Positions 56,187-64,000 of a DNA stretch of 64,000 nt are shown here, piece by piece. Within the stretch, counting starts at the first letter, position 1. Each line of letters begins with the position of its first letter. The stretch comes from Brachypterus glaber. Taxonomy: Eukaryota; Arthropoda; Insecta; Coleoptera; Kateretidae. The stretch spans positions 94,982,988 through 95,046,987 of the forward strand of contig OY294045.1 in the NCBI GenBank assembly GCA_958510825.1, given 5' to 3'. The translations under genes were made by a program, and so were the position numbers. The notes under the pieces are model-generated. The model searched no databases. It was not told where the DNA came from and was given only the letters and a program-made list of their open reading frames with translations.

Positions 56187-56360
56187 GAGCCTAAATTGGA
56201 AACAATTACAAGAGAAACAGTAGAAACGTTTAGAGGCCAAAGGACTGAGTGTAAGATAACTACAGAAACAAAGGACTGTGAAGATAAGTGCCCTCCAGAT
56301 ATAATAGAAGCTTTAACTGTACTTAAGAATAGTAAATCTGGACAAAAAACACCAATTAAG
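56187..56360 (+). CDS. Candidate third exon of the unidentified host gene
   Basis: 174 nt, exactly 58 codons, between a TTTTTTTACATTTAAG acceptor and an ATTAAG|GTAAGT donor, both close to consensus. Encodes EPKLETITRETVETFRGQ, RTECKITTETKDCEDKC and PPDIIEALTVLKNSKSGQK then TPIK. It is charged, threonine/glutamate-rich with three cysteines in TKDCEDKC-like spacing, no stop, and codon use unlike the neighbouring LINE relics. Entry and exit are both phase 0, matching the donor at 42771. This is the best-supported of the three exons. No family recognised. A LINE inserted about 50 bp into the downstream intron. Confidence 0.55.
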
Positions 56361-56409
56361 GTAAGTGACATTAATACGCCTCCAAAAAAAGCCTCTTTAT
56401 AGAAAAGAA

Positions 56410-57023
56410 GCCAATAATAAAAAGAAATTGTAAAGATTTTTCTGTTAAGTCTATTATAACAGTCTACAATTCTCTTGTTAGATCTCGTCTTGAATTTGCA
56501 TCTGTGATTTGGTCTCCTCAGTACAATATTGGTATAGATGAGATTGAGTCTGTTCAACGTAAACTATTACGATTTTGTGTTAACAAACTAAATATTCCAA
56601 TCTATGATCATAATTACTCTCATGTGTATGAAGCATTGAATGTTGAATTACTTTGTCATAGAAGACTTAAATCAGATTTATGTATGTTGTTTAAACTTAT
56701 TAATAATTTACTTAATTGTCCAAAAATGTTGTATAAAATTCGGTTCTATATCCCTACAAGAAATCTTAGACAAAGTTCTCCAACATTGAATATACCCTTT
56801 CATAGAACTAACTACGGATCTCATACACCTTTGGATAGAGCTATGCTGTTGGCTAATAACAATAACAATTAGTTAAATTTTTTTAATTTGTCTTTAAATT
56901 CTTTTAAAACTTCTTTAAATAACCTTAACTTTTGATATTATTTGTATCAAAAATTTATATACTTATACATTTATAATTATACCATATTTTGTACTTCTTA
57001 TGTTTTGGGGTTTTCCCGTTAAA

Positions 57024-57054
<31 letters not shown>

Positions 57055-57055
57055 A
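56410..57055 (+). pseudogene. 5'-truncated LINE, C-terminal about 150 codons, (AAAT)n tail
   Basis: Reads KSIITVYNSLVRSRLEFASV, IWSPQYNIGIDEIESVQRKL, YEALNVELLCHRRLKSDL and PFHRTNYGSHTPLDRAM, ending LLANNNNN-stop at 56872. The pattern Y.SLVRS.LE.AS..W.P......I...Q is the thumb region of an RTE/jockey-like LINE. The tail is (AAAT)n, 57030-57053. The core is missing. Confidence 0.8.
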
Positions 57056-57428
57056 AATACTAGAAAATAAGCTTAACATACACGACGAGCTTGGACTAAC
57101 TTTTAATTAGGAATTTAATCACTCTTAGTTCTTTTTAGAAATTGATTTGGGGGCATCCCCAGATTATTTTAGGAGCAAAATAAAAAATCCCTGGGGCGTT
57201 TTCTAAGAAAATTAGATTTTCATTTGTTTTTTATATTTTTTCAGTGTATGCTTAATTTTTAATACGGATATCAAAAGAGTTTATTTCTTTAAACAATTTT
57301 TTAGAATATTTTTTTTTATTTTCATTTGTTTCCAAGATATTTAAAATCAAAATTGACAAAACTCATTTTTTAATCAAGTCTGCCATTGTAACCTATTGAG
57401 ATATTTAAAATTTTTAAAATAATTTAAA
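57056..57428. other. No feature recognised
   Basis: AT-rich spacer. Confidence 0.4.
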
Positions 57429-58392
57429 ATACACTGCCCAGTAAAAGAGCTTTCCCATCTTTCACCTCCGCGCTTAAAATGGATTTTTTTATTATCAGAT
57501 CCACTTTCAGCAACCATAAAAACCTTAGTATACCAATTTTCACGAAAACTACCCTCTGCCCCTTTGGGGGTGAAGTTAGAATTTTGTTATAATCAGATTA
57601 CCTTTCAACAACCTCAAAAACCCCAATATACCAATTTTCACGAAAACTACCCATCGCCCCTCAGGGGGTGGATTTAGAATATTTTTATTATCAGATTCAC
57701 TTTCAGCAACCTCAAAATCCCCAATACACCAGTTTTTACTAAAACTACCCCCCACCCCTCAAGGGGTGGATTTAGAATTTTTTTATTATCAGATTCACTT
57801 TCAGAAACCTCAAAAACCCCAATATACCAGTTTTCACAAAAACTACCCCCCACCCCTCAGGGGGTGAAATTAGAAAAAAGTTATCAGATTTAAATTTGTC
57901 AACCCCAAAAGCCCCTATATACCAATTTTGAGGAAAATATTAAAAATATTTTAAAATATTCACCCCCTCACCCCCTTGGGGGCGGAGTAAAAAAAAATTT
58001 ATTATCAGATTCAATTTCAGCAACCTCAAAATCAAAAACCCCTATATAGCAATTTTCAAATTTTTCTAAAAAAAATGTATTTTTGCCCGTTTGCCCCCCT
58101 TGCCAGTTCACCAAAAACAATCCCGTGCGAGAACTTTTGGTAACATACCTGTATGCCATATTTCAAGTCTCCAACTTAAAGCGTTCTTAAGTTATCATGC
58201 CCACAAGATTTCTCGGAGAGACCGATCGACTGACCGACCGATTGACCGACCGACAATTTTTTTTTTGCTTGAAATTGATTTATATCGACATAAAACGTCA
58301 TAAAACGCAAAAATACGCAAAGAAAAAATTTGAAAATTTTTGCACGAATACAAGGCTTTCCGAAATTTTGAAAATTTTCAAAATGGGAAAGC
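57429..58392 (-). mobile_element. INE-1/Helentron-like element, family 2, copy 3 (longest)
   Basis: Left ATACACTGCCCAGTAAAAGA then GCTTTCCCAT; right AAAATTTTCAAAATGGGAAAGC. So the terminal motif GCTTTCCCAT is inverted between ends and, on the minus strand, followed by a short ACTGGGCAGT palindrome. Inside are five units with CCCCTCAGGGGGTG-type blocks and the run GACTGACCGACCGATTGACC (58230-58250). This copy best defines the family. Confidence 0.75.
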
Positions 58393-58713
58393 AATAGCTT
58401 AACGCCATCCAAAATTTACCAGAATGGATTTAGGACGAGTCCTAACGTTAAACCATTTATTATTTCTAAAGTAATTTGAAAAATTTGGTTGAGACGAAAC
58501 AAATGTGAAAAATACAACAAAAAATGTAAAGGAAATGACTAGTATAATAAGAGATAAAATTTTAAATTTTTCTGATATATCAGTGTGACAAATTAGAGAC
58601 CAATTAAAATTTTATCAATAAAGTCCGATAGCGTAAAAATTTTATAATAGTCTAAGATTTGATTTCCAGTAGGTATTTGAAACGAAAAACGAACAAAAAA
58701 GTGAGTTAAAGGT
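58393..58713. other. No feature recognised
   Basis: AT-rich spacer. Confidence 0.4.
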
Positions 58714-59049
58714 AATAGTCATTTATGGTACTAGTGGATAAAGTAAGATATTGCTCATGAGAAAATTAACCTGCGAGGCGTCAGCCAAGCAGGTTAATTT
58801 TCGAGAGGGCAATATCGGTTTACCCATAAGTGCCATACAAGGTTTTATCCAATAAATAGCTTAGGAATTCATATTTTTATTAAAAATTTTAATGACATTT
58901 ACAAGAAAATAATTCGACAAGTGACAGTTGAGTGTGTAAAATAAATAATTATCCACTCAATAAAGTAAAAGCCACGCGGGGGTTATTATTGAGTTTATCA
59001 ATTTAAAATAATGCTGGTAATTGTCTCATTATCTGTATGTTTTGGATAA
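58714..59049 (-). mobile_element. TTATCCAA-family non-autonomous element, copy B
   Basis: Minus strand: TTATCCAAAACATACAG (59049), body as copy A, TATTGGATAA, hairpin with perfect inner stem GAAAATTAACCTGC/GCAGGTTAATTTTC, end ATGACTATT (58714). Directly outside the left end stands another AATAACTATT (59060-59051), the right-end motif of the family. Confidence 0.75.
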
Positions 59050-59128
59050 AAATAGTTATTTGTGAAACAAGATCAAAAAATAAAGTTTATAATGTGTCTC
59101 TTATGCAAGTTGCTTCAGCCATTTTCTT

Positions 59129-59647
59129 AAGGCGCCCTTTCACGGAGCAATTTGTACGCAAGTTTGGTGCTATGCAATTTTGTTGCAAGAATGATTCAGT
59201 CGCAGCGCATGCCTTCAGGTAAATTTGATGCTATTTTCGAGCCATCAAATTATTAGAACAAGTTCTATTTTTCGACGATTTTCATGCAAGATTTATAGTT
59301 ATTTTCGTGGTACCAACCTGGAAATAAGTTACTAAATCGATTTCTTTTTACAAATATAGTAGCAACTGGACATGTTAATTATTATTATTATTATTAATAA
59401 AAGGCCGGTCTGTCTAACTAAAAAGCTTCCTTAAAATAGCATTGCTATGTTATGTTTTTGTCAACAAATGCACGTCAAAATTGTCTGGTTGGCATCATTG
59501 TTTAACTTGCAATATATAGCGTCAAACTTGCGTACAACTTGCTCCGTGAAAAGGCAAATGAATGTGTAATTGTCCTCATGCTATATCTGGCAGCAAACTT
59601 GCATAGCACCAAACTTGCCTATAAATTGCTTCAAGAAAAGGCGCCTT
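59129..59647. mobile_element. MITE with AAGGCGCC ends
   Basis: AAGGCGCCCTTTCACGGAGC on the left; the right end ...AAATTGCTTCAAGAAAAGGC then GCCTT. Subterminal GCAAGTTTGGTGCTATGCAA and its complement TTGCATAGCACCAAACTTGC are perfect. A further inverted copy (ACTTGCTCCGTGAAAAGGC, about 59538-59556) lies inside. The 61- and 65-residue ORFs are by-products. Confidence 0.8.
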
Positions 59648-60010
59648 TTCAATGTATTCATGCTGAATTCAAATTCGTCAAGGAAAAAAAATCCGTTTTT
59701 GAGATATTTCACCTCATTATAAAAAAGGAAAAATAAATGAGATTAAAAAAAATACTACATTAACATTAACTCGAAAGTAATTTACCCATTTTGTAGAAAA
59801 GTTTATTCTTGACGTATTTTGGTTCAACATAAAAATACTGCTGCCGATAAAAGAATAGTTTCCTCTATGCTAGATTACTTTTTTTTCAAAGAATGTTTTA
59901 ATTTTTTTTTCAAATAAAATTTTTTAAAAAAGGTAATTTTTTCGAAAAAAGTATAAAATTGTTACTCCCGTTGGTCCCATTATTTCACTTCAATTTTACC
60001 TAGGGAACTG
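59648..60010. other. No feature recognised
   Basis: AT-rich, poly-A/T tracts near 59880-59960. Confidence 0.4.
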
Positions 60011-60133
60011 GATAGGCAGGTCTGTTAGGGTAGGTAGGTAGTTTACATTACTCAAAAACACTGTGAAAACCCTTATACTACCCAGTGGGTAGTACCATAG
60101 AATATCCCTACCTACCCTAACAGACCTACCAAT
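60011..60133. mobile_element. 123-bp palindromic MITE
   Basis: GATAGGCAGGTCTGTTAGGG against CCCTAACAGACCTACC, with GTAGGTAGG/CCTACCTAC inside; a GATAGGTAGGTTTGTTGGGG piece recurs at about 30217. Confidence 0.75.
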
Positions 60134-60159
60134 CTAGTGTTCTAATTTTACCAAAAACA

Positions 60160-61060
60160 AACACAGCCTAGAACTTTAGATATCGTTTTTTTTTAATTTG
60201 AAGTCTTTAGCTCAAAGCTTTTTTGAGTTAACGTGGTTACAAGTTTTCCCGAAAGACCGACAGAATTTTTTTTCGCGGAAAACATTTTTTTTTGTATATA
60301 AAATCTCCAGAAACAATAATTTTCTTTTAAAATTTTTAAAAAGTCCAAACTAAAGACTTCCCTTGGGAAAAATTAAGACACTCAAAATATAAAACTGGCT
60401 GGGGCAACCAAATCAATATAAACACCCATTTTTCTGGTTTCGGCAACCAGAAATCTAGAAAGAGCATAAAGACAAATGTTTGTGCTTACCAGATCCTTCA
60501 AATCCAACGAACTAACAACTCTCTCTCTAGAATACGCATACCGTTAATATAAAGTATCGCCGACATCTCGGTTTGTTTGTAAACAAATCGTAGGTATATT
60601 CAGGCCTGAACGATAACAATTACCAGTAACTGTTATTGTTGTCTCTGTTAAAACAAAGCTGTGCGAGTAAGACAGACAAATGTATATGTTGGCTACGTTT
60701 TTATCAGTTTTTACAAATGAAATGCCTATTCTAGAGAGAAGAGTTATTAGTTCGTTGTTCAAATCTAAGTTTTGGGTAACCACAACAAGTTGTATTGTTT
60801 CCCTTACCAGGTTTCTGGTTAAATATTTAGTTAAACAGGAACAACTATTTTTATGGTTGCTACAACCAGAAATCCGCTAAAGACAACAGAAATACTTGAT
60901 GTAGTTACCAGGAACAAAATTTTGATTTCAAGGATCTGGTAAGCACAATTTTTCTTGTTGACCTTACCAGATTTCTGGTTCCAGAAACCAGAAGAATAGT
61001 TGTTCCTTATTTAACTATTAATCCAAACCAAATCTTTTTTTAGTGTGTAAAGTTTTTACA
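60160..61060. repeat. INE-1-like fragment and CAGATTTCTGGTT fold-back
   Basis: 60165-60310: AGCCTAGAACTTTAG, GAAGTCTTTAGCTCAAAGC, GAAAGACCGACAG. 60350-61030: CAACCAGAAATCTAGAAA and CTTACCAGATCCTTCAAATC on the left, TCAAGGATCTGGTAAGC and ACCAGATTTCTGGTTCC on the right, with further CAGATTTCTGG palindromes between. No gene. Confidence 0.5.
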
Positions 61061-61244
61061 ATAAAACAATAAAAAAAATATTTTATCCAATACATACAGA
61101 TAATAAGACAATTACCAACTTTATTTTAAATAGATAAACTCAATAATAACCCCCGCGTGGCTTTTACTTTATTGAATGTCATTAAAATTTTTAATAAAAA
61201 TATGAATTCCTAAGCTATTTATTGGATAAAACCCTGTATGGCAC

Positions 61245-62468
<1,224 letters not shown>

Positions 62469-62470
62469 AA

Positions 62471-63210
62471 CGAATAGGTTAAGCTTGAATGATACAAAAA
62501 CAGAAAACATTATATTTACACTTAGACATCTGGGTGATTCTGTCAATCCAGAATCAGTAAAATTTCTGGGCGTCCATATAGACAGCGGCCTTGTGTGGCA
62601 TAGACATATAGATTATGTAGCCTCAGCTATTTCAAAGTATGTATATGCCCTGCGATGCCTTTCTGGTACTGTATCTTTTGAGGTAGCAAAAACCGTATAT
62701 TTCGCAACAATACACAGCAGACTCCAATATTCTTTATTAGTATGGGGGCACGAATCTTCAGCAGACAGACTGTTTGGGCTTCAAAGAAGGGCTCTAAGAG
62801 TATTATTTAAATTAGAGTACAGAGCTGACTGTGCGCACGCTTTCAGCGAAGCAAATATACTTACCCTACCCTGCATGTATATTCTGGAATGCCTAACTTA
62901 TGTTAAAAACAATATTCTATAATAAACATGAAAATTATTATAATACTCGTAATCAAAACAACATAAATATTGATTTCATAAGACTAGATCGTTGAAGAAA
63001 TGGCATTAATTACTATGGACCTAAAGCATTCAATTGCCTCCCTACCAAGGTGAAATCCTTGTCAATCAAAACATTTAAAAATGTAATCAAAACATTTCTA
63101 ATAAAAAACAAATTTTACAAAATGGATGATATTATTACTTGTATTCTATGTTTTTTTTAATTGTACTGTACATTGACGAGTGTAAACCCTTTGTAACACA
63201 ATAAATTATT

Positions 63211-63306
<96 letters not shown>

Positions 63307-63318
63307 TGTTTCTTTCTT
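62471..63318 (+). pseudogene. Tandem duplicate of the LINE 3' part
   Basis: From AATAGGTTAAGCTTGAATGA onward this repeats 61578-62464 with very few differences: GGTACTGTATC keeps the frame where the first segment lost 2 bases, a TCA codon became TGA at about 62995, and 6 bases are missing near 63139. It shares the frameshift after YVKNNIL with the first segment. Ends AATAAATTATTTC and about 110 bp of (TTTC)n. Confidence 0.9.
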
Positions 63319-63434
63319 TCATGGGTAAACCGATATTGCCCTCTCGAAAATTAACCTGCTTGGCTGACGCCTCGCAGATTAATTTTCTCATGGGCAATAT
63401 CTTACTTTACCCACTAGTATCATAAATAACTATT

Positions 63435-64000
63435 ATTATAAAGTTTTATATACAATACTAATACCCACTATTACAAATTATCTCGAATTAGTAGTTATTA
63501 TTCGTCAGAAAGAATGTTAGAGAAATTTTATTTACTGTTTATTAACTTATCATAAAATGATAACAATTACACTATTTATCTAGTTTTTACCAAAATATTT
63601 ACAAATTAAAAAAAATCGATAATTTTGATCCTAAAATCAATAAAAATTTACTAATATTTGTTTTCACTAGGGATAAAAATAATAATAATAAGTTTAATAA
63701 TAAGATTAATTGTGTTAAAATAGTTACGCGTGTCAATAATAAAAAAATAAAAGTACTTGTAAAATCTAAACTTTAAAAAAATGCTTAAAATATATACTTT
63801 TTATAGTGCCCTACTATAAACTATTATAATTAGAATTTATAATTTATTTGAGGCGTATATATATTTATAGTATTATTAATTTGAGGCCAGTTCGCCTCAA
63901 TGATTATTTATATCGATAAAAAATCTAAAACAGAAAATAAAATAAAAATGTTCTTATCAGGCGCACCTATTTCTAGATGCACTGGTAAGGTATTGCGTTT
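63435..64000. other. No gene; small hairpin
   Basis: AT-rich. TTGAGGC-CAGTTC-GCCTCAA at 63881-63900 is a perfect 7-bp hairpin; role unknown. Confidence 0.5.

Noticed and set aside
59037..59736. 61- and 65-residue ORFs with splice-like ends
   Set aside because: They coincide with the AAGGCGCC palindromic MITE.

Overview
The window looks like a gene-poor, strongly A+T-rich piece of an insect nuclear genome. It is packed with 5'-truncated jockey/CR1-like LINEs, fold-back and MITE-type DNA elements, INE-1/Helentron-like interspersed elements, a Ty3/Gypsy-type LTR element at the left edge and many microsatellites. A beetle or another insect with a large genome is my guess, and it is an inference. 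There are no operons, no prokaryotic signals and no CRISPR array. A 200-base assembly gap lies at 49996-50195.

Layout. 1-1411: 5' end of an LTR retrotransposon read leftwards (gag start, leader, primer-binding site, probable LTR). 5-15 kb: two copies of a 1.2 kb fold-back element, one inserted into another repeat; an INE-1-like element; a pogo-like MITE; palindromic elements. 15.3-16.6 kb: tandem repeats leading to a candidate first coding exon of a host gene (16580-16602, + strand). 17-24 kb: inverted-repeat elements, a psq-type (pogo/CENP-B-like) DNA-binding exon and a truncated LINE. 24.7-27.7 kb: the centrepiece, an intact two-exon tyrosine recombinase gene of Crypton type. It sits inside an element (25098-27332) whose ends are shared with four smaller elements elsewhere in the window, and that element lies inside a 121-bp-TIR transposon. 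28.5-30.1 kb: six tandem units of about 258 bp. 32.7 kb: a tRNA-like sequence. 33.3-33.9 kb: a roughly 540-bp tetranucleotide array. 36-37.4 kb: a second tRNA-like sequence split by a transposon with 5-bp target duplications. 39.9-42.1 kb: a fold-back element holding three further insertions. 42.6 kb and 56.2 kb: two more candidate exons in phase with the 16.6 kb exon. 46-63 kb: more LINE fragments, including one with an internal near-identical tandem duplication (61.2-63.3 kb).

How the parts relate. The best-supported gene is the recombinase (399 codons, R-H-R-Y catalytic set complete, one 50-bp GT-AG intron). Its element and four non-autonomous relatives share a left-end motif TTATCCAA, an inverted copy of it before a terminal hairpin, and a right end AATAACTATT. 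The hairpin and inverted repeat keep pairing although their sequences differ between copies. Either the recombinase mobilises this family, or a Helentron-like element has acquired a recombinase gene. The second gene candidate is an unidentified host gene on the + strand (MSASSTPR... start) whose three exons are separated by introns of about 26 kb and 13.4 kb filled with transposons. Apart from these and one orphan psq exon, every longer ORF is a LINE fragment or a by-product of repeats.
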